60,681 nucleotides of DNA from JAEUTH01 sp039931675 (GCA_039931675.1 JBDTRM010000038.1:1-60681); one strand, 5' to 3'. Shown: positions 16,718-26,167, numbered from the stretch's first letter. Numbers and translations are program-made. Notes: a model not told the origin generated them from the letters alone.

Positions 16718-19594
16718 ATGAAAAAAAACCTACTCATTCTATTATTGATTTTGCAATCAATTGCATTAAATTATGTACATGCCCAGTATATAAATATTCC
16801 CGATGCGAATTTCAGAACATGGCTTAACAATAATGGCTATTCTTCGTGCATGAACGGCAACATGATGGATACAACCTGTGCTCTTATTGTTAATGCTAAC
16901 AAAGTAAATTGCTCAGCAAGCATATACGATCTTACAGGGATACAATATTTTGACAACCTCGATACGTTGATTTGCGATGCGATAATGGGTGGATCATTGC
17001 CACCAATTCATGCATCACTGCTGTATCTCCAGGTGCGATTCCATTATTTAACATCTATATCAAATTTTCCCTCATCGCTGCTTGATATAGACCTTTCGGT
17101 TGGCTTTGGCCAACTTGATTCTATACCACCATTGCCTCCGGGGCTTATTACTCTTAACTGCTTTCAAAACAAACTTAAGGCGATACCAACTTTGCCATCA
17201 ACATTAACAAGCTTGCAGTGCGGACATAATCCGATTCATACGCTGCCTGCTTTGCCTGCCAGTCTTACAAATCTTGAATGTTTTAGTGATTCATTGACAA
17301 CTCTTCCATCTTTGCCCACTAATTTAACGCAGTTGTCTTGTTATGATAATTTAATTACATCCTTGCCCACACTGCCCTCTGTGCTATATGAATTATATTG
17401 CGGTTATAATCAACTATCAACTCTTCCAGCATTGCCTGCTTTTTTGAACCATCTTGATATACAATCGAACTCAATCAGTAACTTACCTAATGTTCCTTTA
17501 TTCCTATCGGGTGTTTCAATAAAAAACAATTTGTTTACAAGCGTCCCCGCTTTTGGTAATGGGCTGAAATCACTTGATTGCAGTGGTAATTACATCACAT
17601 CATTACCTGTTTTTACAGGTTCATTTTTTAACACATTACATTGTGATAGTAATCAGTTGACTTCAATTCCCCCTAACCTGCCTGCGTCATTAACTGTGTT
17701 TTCATGCAGCCATAACCTTTTAAATTCGCTGCCTGCCTTTACTTCCAACTTAGTTTTTTTTGACTGCTCCAATAATCAAATTGCAACATTACCGGCATTG
17801 CCATCAACCCTTGCAAAGCTTTTTTGCACCAATAATCAAATTGCATTATTACCGGCAATGCCATCAGGCCTTACAAGGCTTATTTGCTCCAACAATCAAA
17901 TTGCAACATTGCCTGTATTGCCATCAACTCTTTCAATATTAACATGCGATTCAACATTAATTACTAATCTTCCGGTTCTGCCTTCCGGTTTGGATTATCT
18001 TTCAATTAAATACAATCAAATAAATACTCTTCCTGATTTACCTGATACTTTGCAATTGCTGGATATTTCTTATACACCACTTACATGTTTGCCATATATT
18101 AAAAGAATAAATAATTTTCTATGGACAGGAAGCGCTTTAAACTGCATTCCCAATATTCTTCAAACTCTCCAGTCAATTCCGCCAATATCGTCTCTTTCTT
18201 TGTGCCAGCCTTCCGGCAATTGTCCCACTTATTGGAACATCGCAGGTAATGTTTACAATGATTTGAACTTAGATTGTATTAATAATGCAGAGGATAATTT
18301 GTCGGGTATTCCCGTTAAGCTCGATTCAGCAGGAGTTTTTATGCAGGAATTTCTGACAAACTCTTCAGGTGATTATTCTTTCAGGACTTACTATGGAACG
18401 TATTCGGTTCGGATTGATACAGCAAATTTGCCATTTGATGTTTATTGTCCTGCATCGTTCAATCATTTATCAACAATTTCTGCAGGCAACTCTTATGATA
18501 GTCTTGCAGACTTTGGTTTGAGTTGCAAACCCGGATTTGATTTGGAGGCAAAAAGTATTTCAGCAAATGGTACATTAAGGCCCGGAGCACAACGCGAACT
18601 CTTTCTCATCGCAGGAGATGCCGCTACTTTTTATGGAACCAATTGTGCAACCGGAGTAAGCGGAACTGTTAGGGCTGTTTTAAACGGACCGGTAAATTAT
18701 GTTTCACCTGCTCCCGGTGCTCTTGTTCCAACTTCGGTTAGTAATGATACCATTTTATGGAACATAGCAGATTTTTCGCTGGTAAACCCTTCTACTAATT
18801 TTAATGTTGTAGTAACTGTTCCAATCTCTGCAACTATTGGCGATACGGTTTGTATTGAACTTAATGTAAATCCTGTTGCCGGAGATAACAATCCTTCAAA
18901 TAACCAACTTGCCGCTTGTTACCCGGTATTGAATTCTCTTGACCCAAACGAAAAATTTATGTCACCATCAGGTGCTGTTGATACTTCAACTCATTGGTTC
19001 ACCTTCACAGTTTATTTTCAGAATACAGGTTCAGCTCCTGCCGAAGACATTTATATTCTTGATTCGTTAAGCAATTTTCTTGATGCTTCCACCTTCACAT
19101 TTTTGTCTTCCAGTCATGATGTAATTACTCAATTGCTTCCCGGAAAAGTATTGAGATTTAATTATCCGAATATTAACCTGGCTGATAGCACAGCTAATGA
19201 ACCTGCAAGTCATGGTTATGTTCAGTTTAAAATAAAGCGCAATTCCAATCTTCCTTTGGGAACAACAATTGCAAACAAGGCTTTTATTTATTTTGATTAT
19301 AACCCGCCTATAGTTACCAATACCGTGTCTGCAACATTGGTAACAATTTTATCAGTTGCAGAAAATAGCAGAGATGAATTTCAGATTTACCCCAATCCAG
19401 CACGATATGAATTCAAAATAAACTCCGCCAAAATCATCAAAGAGGTAAAAATTATTAACCCGGTAGGAAGTTTAATTAGTTATAAAAGACCAAACAGCCG
19501 CGACATTACTGTGCGAATTGATGAAGCAGGATTATATTTTCTAAGCATTACTATTGATGATAAAACCTTCACAAAAAAGATAATTATTAATTAG
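16718..19594 (+). CDS. T9SS-secreted leucine-rich-repeat protein
   Basis: Secreted protein of 958 residues with a signal peptide (residues 1-22). Residues about 85-490 carry a long array of 20-21-residue leucine-rich repeats of the type SLPTLPSVLYELYCGYNQL. Their LPxLPxxLxxLxCxxNxI pattern is close to the bacterial YopM/IpaH class. A small beta-sandwich of SdrD-B/CNA type follows (about 508-600, NVYNDLNLDCINNAEDN). A segment starting LDPNEKFM (about 745-870) is shared with the 1077-residue protein at 30126. The end, IYPNPARYEF to the C-terminus, is a T9SS type A sorting domain. A role in binding or adhesion is likely; no catalytic motif is visible. Confidence 0.88.
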   Translation: MKKNLLILLLILQSIALNYVHAQYINIPDANFRTWLNNNGYSSCMNGNMMDTTCALIVNANKVNCSASIYDLTGIQYFDNLDTLICDAIMGGSLPPIHASLLYLQVRFHYLTSISNFPSSLLDIDLSVGFGQLDSIPPLPPGLITLNCFQNKLKAIPTLPSTLTSLQCGHNPIHTLPALPASLTNLECFSDSLTTLPSLPTNLTQLSCYDNLITSLPTLPSVLYELYCGYNQLSTLPALPAFLNHLDIQSNSISNLPNVPLFLSGVSIKNNLFTSVPAFGNGLKSLDCSGNYITSLPVFTGSFFNTLHCDSNQLTSIPPNLPASLTVFSCSHNLLNSLPAFTSNLVFFDCSNNQIATLPALPSTLAKLFCTNNQIALLPAMPSGLTRLICSNNQIATLPVLPSTLSILTCDSTLITNLPVLPSGLDYLSIKYNQINTLPDLPDTLQLLDISYTPLTCLPYIKRINNFLWTGSALNCIPNILQTLQSIPPISSLSLCQPSGNCPTYWNIAGNVYNDLNLDCINNAEDNLSGIPVKLDSAGVFMQEFLTNSSGDYSFRTYYGTYSVRIDTANLPFDVYCPASFNHLSTISAGNSYDSLADFGLSCKPGFDLEAKSISANGTLRPGAQRELFLIAGDAATFYGTNCATGVSGTVRAVLNGPVNYVSPAPGALVPTSVSNDTILWNIADFSLVNPSTNFNVVVTVPISATIGDTVCIELNVNPVAGDNNPSNNQLAACYPVLNSLDPNEKFMSPSGAVDTSTHWFTFTVYFQNTGSAPAEDIYILDSLSNFLDASTFTFLSSSHDVITQLLPGKVLRFNYPNINLADSTANEPASHGYVQFKIKRNSNLPLGTTIANKAFIYFDYNPPIVTNTVSATLVTILSVAENSRDEFQIYPNPARYEFKINSAKIIKEVKIINPVGSLISYKRPNSRDITVRIDEAGLYFLSITIDDKTFTKKIIIN
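17121..18080 (+). repeat. Tandem LRR-coding repeats
   Basis: Tandem units of about 60-63 bases encode the leucine-rich repeats. The clearest neighbours, near 17761, 17824 and 17887, share long stretches such as ACCAATAATCAAATTGCA and differ by few bases, so at least this block duplicated recently. Confidence 0.75.
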
Positions 19595-19613
19595 CCATCT
19601 GACGGCTTTTTTG
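19593..19613 (+). terminator. Short terminator after the LRR protein gene
   Basis: AGCC (19593-19596) and GGCT (19604-19607) form a short stem that overlaps the stop codon region and is followed by six T residues. The stem is weak. Confidence 0.5.
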
Positions 19614-19682
19614 CTTTGTTACATAACAAACCGCTTTTAACAATTTCAGTTTAAATTTCTGTAGGAGATTGCTGTAACAAAT

Positions 19683-19690
19683 TACATTTG
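19683..19690 (+). promoter_or_regulatory. Candidate -7 element of the ABC exporter operon
   Basis: TACATTTG matches TAnnTTTG exactly, 54 bases before the ATG at 19744. The nearest upstream TTG is too close to be a good -33 element. Confidence 0.4.
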
Positions 19691-19743
19691 CCCCACTCTT
19701 TTAAATAAAGCTATTTGCTTTCACCACAGGAATTTATAAGTAT

Positions 19744-20664
19744 ATGAGTTTATTATCAATAATAGATGTAACAAAAAGTTATGCCAACCATGTTGCGTTG
19801 AGTGAAATAAGTTTGGAAGTGCCGCAGGGCGCTGTTTTCGGGTTGCTCGGTCCAAACGGTGCGGGCAAAACTTCTTTGATAAGAATCATCAATCAGATCA
19901 CAGCTCCTGACAGAGGCGAAATAAAAATTAACGGGCAACATCTTGACCAATCCCACATTGCTGAGATAGGTTACTTACCGGAAGAGCGCGGTCTTTATAA
20001 AAAAATGGAAGTTGGCGAGCAGGCGCTTTATCTTGCACAGTTAAAGGGAATGAGTCGCGCTGACGCTCTTAAAGAATTGAATTACTGGTTTGAGAAATTT
20101 GAAATGATAACATGGTGGAAAAAGAAAGTGGAAGAGCTAAGTAAAGGTATGGCTCAAAAAGTTCAATTCATCACCACCATTGTTCACAAGCCAAAACTAT
20201 TGATACTTGATGAACCTTTCACAGGTTTCGATCCTATTAATGCCAATCTTATCAAAGATGAATTGCTCGAATTAAAATCGAAAGGTGTTACTACCATTCT
20301 TTCAACACATCGAATGGAATCGGTTGAAGAACTTTGCACGCATATCGCACTCATCAACAAATCGAAAAAAATTTTAGATGGTAGTGTGAAAGATATTCGC
20401 AAAACATATAAATCAAATTTATATGAGATTGAATACTCAGGCAATAATATTGCACTCGCTAACGGATTGTGGGGCAACTATCATTTGGAAAGCAATGAAC
20501 CTTACGAAGAACATAATCTTGCAAAAATAAAATTGCTTGATGGTGCAAAGCCAAACGATTTACTTGCCTCATTAATTCAAAATGTAAACATCATTTCATT
20601 TAAAGAATACGCTCCAAGCATGAACGATATTTTTATTGAGTGTGTAGGAGAGAGTAATGAATAA
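19744..20664 (+). CDS. ABC transporter ATP-binding protein (NatA-like)
   Basis: ATPase subunit of 306 residues. Walker A is GPNGAGKT (about 36-43), the signature is LSKGM (about 134), Walker B is LLILDEP (about 153-159) and the switch histidine is in STHRMES. The last 90 residues are the DUF4162 extension typical of NatA-type exporters. The permease gene follows on the same strand, with a 126-base spacer made of word repeats. The pair resembles sodium/drug exporters of the NatAB group, but the substrate cannot be told from the sequence. Confidence 0.94.
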   Translation: MSLLSIIDVTKSYANHVALSEISLEVPQGAVFGLLGPNGAGKTSLIRIINQITAPDRGEIKINGQHLDQSHIAEIGYLPEERGLYKKMEVGEQALYLAQLKGMSRADALKELNYWFEKFEMITWWKKKVEELSKGMAQKVQFITTIVHKPKLLILDEPFTGFDPINANLIKDELLELKSKGVTTILSTHRMESVEELCTHIALINKSKKILDGSVKDIRKTYKSNLYEIEYSGNNIALANGLWGNYHLESNEPYEEHNLAKIKLLDGAKPNDLLASLIQNVNIISFKEYAPSMNDIFIECVGESNE

Positions 20665-20667
20665 AAA

Positions 20668-20790
20668 AAGGTTGAGGGCTGAATGATTGAATAATTGAAT
20701 AACTTAATGAGTAAGCAAACTCAATCATTCAATCATTCAAAACTCTACCTTAATTCAATTCAATCATTCAAAATTCAAAACTTCTTAAGT
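20668..20790 (+). repeat. Word-repeat spacer before the ABC permease
   Basis: The spacer iterates GATTGAATAATTGAATAA-like words and then their complement (CAATCATTCAATCATTCAAA). It ends just before the permease ATG at 20791. An in-frame ATG at 20695 would translate part of the repeat and is not preferred. Confidence 0.7.
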
Positions 20791-22122
20791 ATGAACAAAA
20801 TACTCCTCATCATAAAACGCGAATACTTAACACGCGTGCGCAAAAAATCATTTATCGTAATGACACTTCTTGGTCCGCTGCTAATGGGTGGCGTGTTTGC
20901 TGCCATTGCTTTTATAGCAGTGCAAGGTGGCGATACCGTTTCGGTAGTTAAAGTGATTGATGAAACTGAAGGAAAAATTTTTGCTGATAAATTAAAAAGC
21001 ACTAAAAGTGTGATCTACGAAACTGATAACAGCAATATAGATTCGGCACGTGCACATTTTAATGCTGATGAAACTTATGGCATTCTCTATATTCCTAATA
21101 CCGTAATTAATTCGCCAAACACTTTTATATTATACACTGAAAAGAAAGCAAACATTTCAGTGGTGTCAAATATTGAAAAGGATCTGCAAACGCTGTTTGA
21201 AGATTTCAAAATGCGAGGTGCCGGAATTGATCCTAAAGTATTGGCAGCAACCAAGACAGATATATCAATTCGTCAAACTTCCATACAGGGACATGAGGAA
21301 TCAAATGCAGGAGCAAGCGCTGCCATTGGTTTTGCAGGCGGACTGTTAATTTACATTTTCACATTTATTTATGGTGCACAGGTAATGCGTGGCGTAATGG
21401 AAGAAAAACAAAGTCGCATAGTTGAGGTAATAATGTCATCAGTAAAACCCTTTCAACTGATGATGGGAAAAATAATTGGTATCGCAATGGTGGCGCTTAC
21501 GCAATTTATCATGTGGATTATTTTAACTGCTGTAATAACTGTTGGCGTTACCGCATTTATAGCCAAAACAAGCCCGCAAATGAAAGCTAAGGTAGAACAG
21601 ATAAAATCTAATGATATGATGATGGACGAACAATCAAAACAAACAGCAGATAGTTTCCAGGATGAAAATTTTGACATCAACAAATTGATGGGAAGTTTTA
21701 ATATTCCTAAAATGATATTCATGTTTATCTTTTACTTTATAGGTGGTTATCTGCTTTACAGTGCATTGTTTGCAGCCATTGGCGCAGCGGTTGACAGCGA
21801 AACCGATGTTCAGCAATTTATGATACCCATTACTATTCCATTGGTTTTTGCCTACATAGCAGCTACTGTTGTAATGCAAAATCCTGACAGCCCCATGGGT
21901 TTCTGGTTTTCGATTATTCCATTTACATCACCCATAGTGATGATGGTGCGCATGCCATTTGACCCCCCAATTTTTGATATTGTACTTTCGATGGTTTTAT
22001 TGGTGCTTGGTTTTATTGGTACTACATGGCTTGCCGGAAAAATTTATCGCACAGGAATTTTAATGTATGGCAAAAAAGTAAATTATAAAGAACTGGCCAA
22101 GTGGATAACGTATAAAGGATAA
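20791..22122 (+). CDS. ABC transporter permease (NatB-like)
   Basis: Membrane subunit of 443 residues from the ATG at 20791 (MNKILLIIKREYLTRVRKKS), the usual beginning of this family. One helix near the N-terminus (about 25-46) is followed by an outside domain of about 150 residues and then five more helices (from about 180 to 430). Conserved text such as GVMEEKQSRIVEVIMSSVKP marks the ABC2 membrane-3 family. It forms the channel for the ATPase encoded upstream. Confidence 0.93.
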   Translation: MNKILLIIKREYLTRVRKKSFIVMTLLGPLLMGGVFAAIAFIAVQGGDTVSVVKVIDETEGKIFADKLKSTKSVIYETDNSNIDSARAHFNADETYGILYIPNTVINSPNTFILYTEKKANISVVSNIEKDLQTLFEDFKMRGAGIDPKVLAATKTDISIRQTSIQGHEESNAGASAAIGFAGGLLIYIFTFIYGAQVMRGVMEEKQSRIVEVIMSSVKPFQLMMGKIIGIAMVALTQFIMWIILTAVITVGVTAFIAKTSPQMKAKVEQIKSNDMMMDEQSKQTADSFQDENFDINKLMGSFNIPKMIFMFIFYFIGGYLLYSALFAAIGAAVDSETDVQQFMIPITIPLVFAYIAATVVMQNPDSPMGFWFSIIPFTSPIVMMVRMPFDPPIFDIVLSMVLLVLGFIGTTWLAGKIYRTGILMYGKKVNYKELAKWITYKG

Positions 22123-22201
22123 TTAGAAATGAAAAATTTAGAATTATTTTATCAACGAATTACGAATCAATACGAATTTATGAAGGTTGTAAGCAGAAAC
22201 G

Positions 22202-22320
22202 GATTGCCCGCCCGTTCCGTTCGGTCGGGCTTCGTTCCTCGCAATGACGAATGACTCAATAACCCAATACCCATATTTCCGTATTTCCGTATTTCCCAAT
22301 ACCCAATTTCCCCCACCCCC
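22202..22320. repeat. Dispersed element and word-repeat leader of ppx
   Basis: A longer variant of the 25-base dispersed element (22202-22249, interrupted by a G+C-rich insert) is followed by iterated words: CCCATATTTCCGTATTTCCG and CCCAATACCCAATTTCCC. The run ends two bases before the ATG of the Ppx/GppA gene. Confidence 0.7.
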
Positions 22321-22322
22321 AA

Positions 22323-23252
22323 ATGCGTTTCGCAATTATTGACACCGGCACTAATACTTTTCATTTACTGATTGTAGAGCGAACAGAAACCGGTTTTAAA
22401 GAAATCTATAAAACACAGGAAGGTGTTAAACTTGGCGAATCGGGAATTAGTGATAATGTAATTTCTGAACAGGCGTTTGAACGAGGCATCAATACATTTA
22501 AAGAATTTAAACATCAATGCGATATTCATAACACCACAAAAATTGTTGCAATTGGAACGGCAGCATTGCGCAATGCTTCAAATGCTAACGAACTTGTACA
22601 AAAAGTAAAAGATGAAACCGGGATAGAAATGATTATTATTTCAGGTAACCTGGAAGCAGAATTGATTTGGAACGGTGTGCGACATGCCATGAATTTAGGC
22701 GCTGAAACATCTTTGATAATGGATATTGGCGGTGGGAGCGTTGAGTTTATTATTGCTGATGAAAACCACATTTATTGGAAAAGTAGTTTTGACATTGGTG
22801 GTGCATTGTTACTCGAAAAATTTAAACCTGCCGACCCGGTTTCAAATGATGATATAAATAATTTAAAAACACTTTTTGAAAAAGAATTAAAATGGATGAT
22901 GCAGGTTTGCGGAATTTTTAAGCCCGTTCAATTGATTGGCAGTGCCGGTTCGTTTGATACGTTCACTGAAATGATTGTACATCAATTTTATAATATTGAT
23001 GATATTAAAAACACAACGGAATATAAATTTAACCTGGCCGATTACAACGCAATACATCAGCAACTCATTACTTCAACTCATGCTCAAAGATTAGAGATGA
23101 AAGGAATGTTAGCCATGCGTGCTGATATGATTGTAGTTGCAAGTATCCTGCTTAACTTCGTTCTTCGTAAACTTAATTTTAAAGAAATAAAAAGTTCTAC
23201 CTATGCGCTCAAGGAAGGAATCCTTTACAAGTCGCTTTCCATCTTAAATTAG
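22323..23252 (+). CDS. Ppx/GppA family phosphatase
   Basis: Protein of 309 residues with the ASKHA ATPase-like fold of exopolyphosphatases and pppGpp phosphatases. The first phosphate loop is IDTGTNTFHLLI (residues 4-15). IGTAALRNA (about 79) and DIGGGSVEFI (about 136) are the other family motifs. At this length it lacks the C-terminal HD-like domains of E. coli Ppx, so it is the short Bacteroidota form. It would degrade polyphosphate or convert pppGpp. It follows the ABC pair and precedes the CBS-domain protein on the same strand. Confidence 0.9.
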   Translation: MRFAIIDTGTNTFHLLIVERTETGFKEIYKTQEGVKLGESGISDNVISEQAFERGINTFKEFKHQCDIHNTTKIVAIGTAALRNASNANELVQKVKDETGIEMIIISGNLEAELIWNGVRHAMNLGAETSLIMDIGGGSVEFIIADENHIYWKSSFDIGGALLLEKFKPADPVSNDDINNLKTLFEKELKWMMQVCGIFKPVQLIGSAGSFDTFTEMIVHQFYNIDDIKNTTEYKFNLADYNAIHQQLITSTHAQRLEMKGMLAMRADMIVVASILLNFVLRKLNFKEIKSSTYALKEGILYKSLSILN

Positions 23253-23303
23253 TTTATGCTTTATCGTTCATTTGATCTCAATTCGTAATTCACAAATTAA
23301 ATT

Positions 23304-24575
23304 TTGGACTACATACCCGTCATAATCACCACGCTTTTATTCACTGCTTTTTTTGCAGGTATCGAAATTGCATTTGTTTCAAGCAATAAATTCAGAATTG
23401 AATTAGACAATGCACAGGGTGTATTTTCAGCACGTATTCTTTCGTACTTTATAAAATCACCTTCGCGATTTATTATCACTTCACTGCTCGGAGTAAATGT
23501 GGCACTTGTATTTTATGCAATGAATATGGAAGAATTGTTAGATCCTTATGTGCATGGATGGCTACCACAGCGCTATCGCTATGAGTTTACCGAGCTGGCT
23601 ATTAAAACCATCCTCTCTACTTTTGTGATACTTATTGCAGGGGAGTTTATTCCCAAAGTTTTATTCCGCATAAACCCTAACCAAACCTTGAACCTTTTTG
23701 CATTCCTGATTTTTGCTTTTTATATTTTGGTGTATCCTGTTGTATGGCTTATATTAAAACTTGCACATCTTATCCTACACTCCATTTTTAAAATGGATTT
23801 TGTTGAAGACAAACCTGCATTCGGTCGTATTGATCTTGATTTTTATATCAATGAAATTAACACCAGGCAAAATTCAAAAAGCGAAATAAATACTGAGATT
23901 CAAATGTTTCAGAACGCGCTTGATTTTGATCGTCTTAAAGTAAGAGAGTGTATGATACCACGCATAGAGATAGTGGCAGTAGGAATTGAGGAACCGGTTG
24001 ATGAATTACGAAAGCTTTTTATACAAACAGGATTGTCTAAAATTTTGGTTTACCGTAATTCTATTGATTATATCATCGGTTTTGTCCATTCATTGGAGAT
24101 GTTTAAAAAGCCGCAAAACATCCAATCTGTTTTATTACCGATAGCAGTAGTTCCTGAAACAATGCCCGCACGCGAAATGATGACACTCCTGACGCAGCAA
24201 CGAAAAAGTGTAGCAGTGGTAGTTGATGAACACGGCAACACATCAGGTATGGTAACGATTGAAGATATTATGGAAGAAATTTTTGGTGAGATAGATGATG
24301 AGCATGATACTGAAGAATTAGTGGAGAAAAAAATTAATAACAATGAGTATCTTTTTTCAGGCAGGTTAGAGATTGATTACATCAATGACAATTACAATCT
24401 TGAAATTCCCGAAGGTGAGTATTCAACGCTTGCAGGTTTTATTATTCATCATCATGAAAGTATTCCTGCAAAAAATGAAGTGGTTGTAATTCCTCCTTTT
24501 TCAATTACCATAGAAGAAATAAAAAACAACAGGATAGAGCAAGTGAATTTTAAGAAGGTAGAGGATAAGGAATAA
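23304..24575 (+). CDS. CNNM/CorC-type membrane protein with CBS domains
   Basis: Protein of 423 residues in the HlyC/CorC (CNNM) family. The DUF21 membrane domain (about 1-165) has four hydrophobic segments. A paired CBS domain (about 200-325) includes VRECMIPRIEI and VVVDEHGNTSGMVTIEDI. A CorC-HlyC domain (about 340-423) closes the protein. The start codon appears to be TTG (23304), since homologues begin with a similar MDYI-like residue run and no ATG occurs in frame until residue 74. Family members act in divalent cation efflux or, as GldE, in gliding motility. Which applies here is open. Confidence 0.88.
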   Translation: MDYIPVIITTLLFTAFFAGIEIAFVSSNKFRIELDNAQGVFSARILSYFIKSPSRFIITSLLGVNVALVFYAMNMEELLDPYVHGWLPQRYRYEFTELAIKTILSTFVILIAGEFIPKVLFRINPNQTLNLFAFLIFAFYILVYPVVWLILKLAHLILHSIFKMDFVEDKPAFGRIDLDFYINEINTRQNSKSEINTEIQMFQNALDFDRLKVRECMIPRIEIVAVGIEEPVDELRKLFIQTGLSKILVYRNSIDYIIGFVHSLEMFKKPQNIQSVLLPIAVVPETMPAREMMTLLTQQRKSVAVVVDEHGNTSGMVTIEDIMEEIFGEIDDEHDTEELVEKKINNNEYLFSGRLEIDYINDNYNLEIPEGEYSTLAGFIIHHHESIPAKNEVVVIPPFSITIEEIKNNRIEQVNFKKVEDKE

Positions 24576-24587
24576 CCAATAAGGTGT

Positions 24588-24719
24588 TTGGCGGGGACGC
24601 CAACCACGGATAACATGATACATGCTGTCTATACATGGTTGGCGTCCCCGCCAACCACGGATAACATGATACATGCTGTTACGTTTGGTGCTATCCATGG
24701 TTGGCGTCCCTGCCAACCA
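24588..24719. repeat. REP triplet upstream of the RAYT gene
   Basis: Three hairpins share the stem TGGTTGGCG/CGCCAACCA and a four-base loop. The first (24588-24603, loop GGGA) has a shortened left arm. The second (24636-24657, loop TCCC) is perfect. The third (24698-24719, loop TCCC) has one wobble. Loops GGGA and TCCC mark opposite orientations, giving the order +, -, -. A 28-base direct repeat that runs from the end of one hairpin into the spacer occurs at 24601-24628 and 24652-24679. Confidence 0.9.
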
Positions 24720-24782
24720 TCAACAAAATTTAAAGTTAATTTCTAACTTTATCCCCATCATAAATAACTCCTGTTACAAATA

Positions 24783-25289
24783 ATGTTTTTTTTCACTGCC
24801 ACCATAAACAGTTGGAAACCTCTTTTTGAAGAAGATGAAATGAAATCAATCGCCACCACTTCACTATTGTGGTTTCATCAAAACAAACGTGCTCTAATAT
24901 CAGGCTTTGTGATAATGCCAAATCATATCCATTTGCTTTGGCAACCTGTTAATGAATTTACAGAATCGGCAAACGAATTTGCGCTTTTAAGTTTCACAGG
25001 GCACGCCTTTAAAAAACAGTTGACTAAAAATAATCCTGCTTTGCTATCAGAATATATTTCAACACAAAATGACAGGGATTATCATTTTTGGGAAAGGCGA
25101 CCAAGAACAATTGAAATGATGAGCAGAAAAATTGCAGAACAAAAACTTGATTATATCCACAACAATCCTTGCCAGGGAAATTGGAACTTAGCTGAACAAC
25201 CTGTTGTTTACCGTTTTTCATCCGCTAAATATTATGAAACCGGAATTGATGATTTTGGTTTTATGACTCGTTATACTGATTTAATATAA
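24783..25289 (+). CDS. REP-associated tyrosine transposase (RAYT)
   Basis: Y1 (HUH-type) transposase of 168 residues. The metal-binding HUH motif is in FVIMPNHIHLLWQP (about 39-52, HIH). A conserved arginine-rich stretch (FWERRPRTIEM) and the helix with the catalytic tyrosine (KIAEQKLDYIHNNP, tyrosine near 122) follow. Such enzymes bind and cut single-stranded REP hairpins. Here three REP hairpins lie on each side of the gene, in matching order, so gene and repeats form one unit. The length is close to other family members and no frame is broken, so it looks intact. Confidence 0.93.
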   Translation: MFFFTATINSWKPLFEEDEMKSIATTSLLWFHQNKRALISGFVIMPNHIHLLWQPVNEFTESANEFALLSFTGHAFKKQLTKNNPALLSEYISTQNDRDYHFWERRPRTIEMMSRKIAEQKLDYIHNNPCQGNWNLAEQPVVYRFSSAKYYETGIDDFGFMTRYTDLI

Positions 25290-25294
25290 TAGGG

Positions 25295-25429
25295 TGGTTG
25301 GCGGGGACGCCAACCACGGATAACCCGATGCACTTTCTCTCCATGGTTGGCGTCCCCGCCAACCATCAAATGGAATAGGGTGGTTACCGAATGTACCGTG
25401 ACACGCATGGTTGGCGTCCTCGCCAACCA
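25295..25429. repeat. REP triplet downstream of the RAYT gene
   Basis: Three hairpins with the stem TGGTTGGCG/CGCCAACCA lie at 25295-25316 (loop GGGA), 25344-25365 (loop TCCC) and 25408-25429 (loop TCCT). The order of orientations, +, -, -, repeats that of the upstream triplet. A broken half-copy (GTGGTTACC) is visible near 25380. Confidence 0.9.
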
Positions 25430-25450
25430 CTGATAAAAAATACGCTTGCT

Positions 25451-26044
25451 TTAGATTTCCGTTACACCACCCGAAATAATATACTTCATCATCTCTGTTC
25501 CCGATGCATCAACCTCTGTAACATTTTCAACCGGCACTATTACTAACTGCCCGTTGAAACCATAAGAGAACGGAAGGTAAACCGCAACTTTATCTTTGCC
25601 CAAACCTATGTGTGTTAAATCATCATCGGTAACAAAACCTATACGCTGAACGTTAGCGTCCTTATTAACCAAAACCAAAACGGGTTTCGTAAATCTTTTC
25701 TTATCACCAACAAAAGCTTCAATCAAATCTTTTACTGATGAGTAAATTAATTTAAGCAAAGGAGTGTGCTCAAAAAATCCCTCAATAAAATTAAGAATAG
25801 GATTGCGCACAAACTTTGACCCGATGTATCCGAGAATCGTAATGATAACCAGAATGGAAAGTATTCCCATGCCGGGAATCTCAATGATACCTATACCCGG
25901 TACAGTCACAGGGATATGAAATGGGATTAAGCTGTCAACCCATACCATCAGTTTGAAAAGGATAATAATGGTTGCAGCAACAGGAACGGTTATGATAGCC
26001 CCTTGTATAAAATAATTGAAAACTGATTTCCATCTGAATCTCAT
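25451..26044 (-). CDS. DUF502 membrane protein
   Basis: Protein of 197 residues of the DUF502 family. Two hydrophobic segments (about 10-35 and 52-75) anchor it in the inner membrane. The conserved stretch LLKLIYSSVKDLIEAF (about 96-112) and the closing VPVENVTEVDASGTEMMKYI are typical. The role of the family is not established. It lies downstream of GH92 on the same strand, with a 123-base gap, so co-transcription is possible but unproven. Confidence 0.88.
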   Translation of the reverse strand: MRFRWKSVFNYFIQGAIITVPVAATIIILFKLMVWVDSLIPFHIPVTVPGIGIIEIPGMGILSILVIITILGYIGSKFVRNPILNFIEGFFEHTPLLKLIYSSVKDLIEAFVGDKKRFTKPVLVLVNKDANVQRIGFVTDDDLTHIGLGKDKVAVYLPFSYGFNGQLVIVPVENVTEVDASGTEMMKYIISGGVTEI

Positions 26045-26167
26045 GGTGATAAATTTTTAATTTGGGGCGCAAATATCACTATTAGGTTGAGATAATTAAA
26101 TCACGAACGATTTTAAATCCCAAATGAAAACTGGTCGCATAAAGTTTGCTGATGCATAAGTGAAAAA

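Noticed and set aside
17121..18080. Regularly spaced DNA repeats that could look like a CRISPR array
   Set aside because: The unit is a multiple of three, stays in one open frame and encodes leucine-rich repeats; there are no variable spacers or cas genes.
22144..22364. Two overlapping open frames on the minus strand
   Set aside because: They read through dispersed repeats upstream of ppx and into its start.
23304..23306. TTG start of the CBS-domain gene as a sign of a broken gene
   Set aside because: The protein is full length and collinear with its family from this codon on; an alternative start codon is a simpler reading.
24501..24716. Open frame of 71 codons on the minus strand
   Set aside because: It translates the REP hairpins and the end of the CBS-domain gene in antisense; its repeated text mirrors the repeats.
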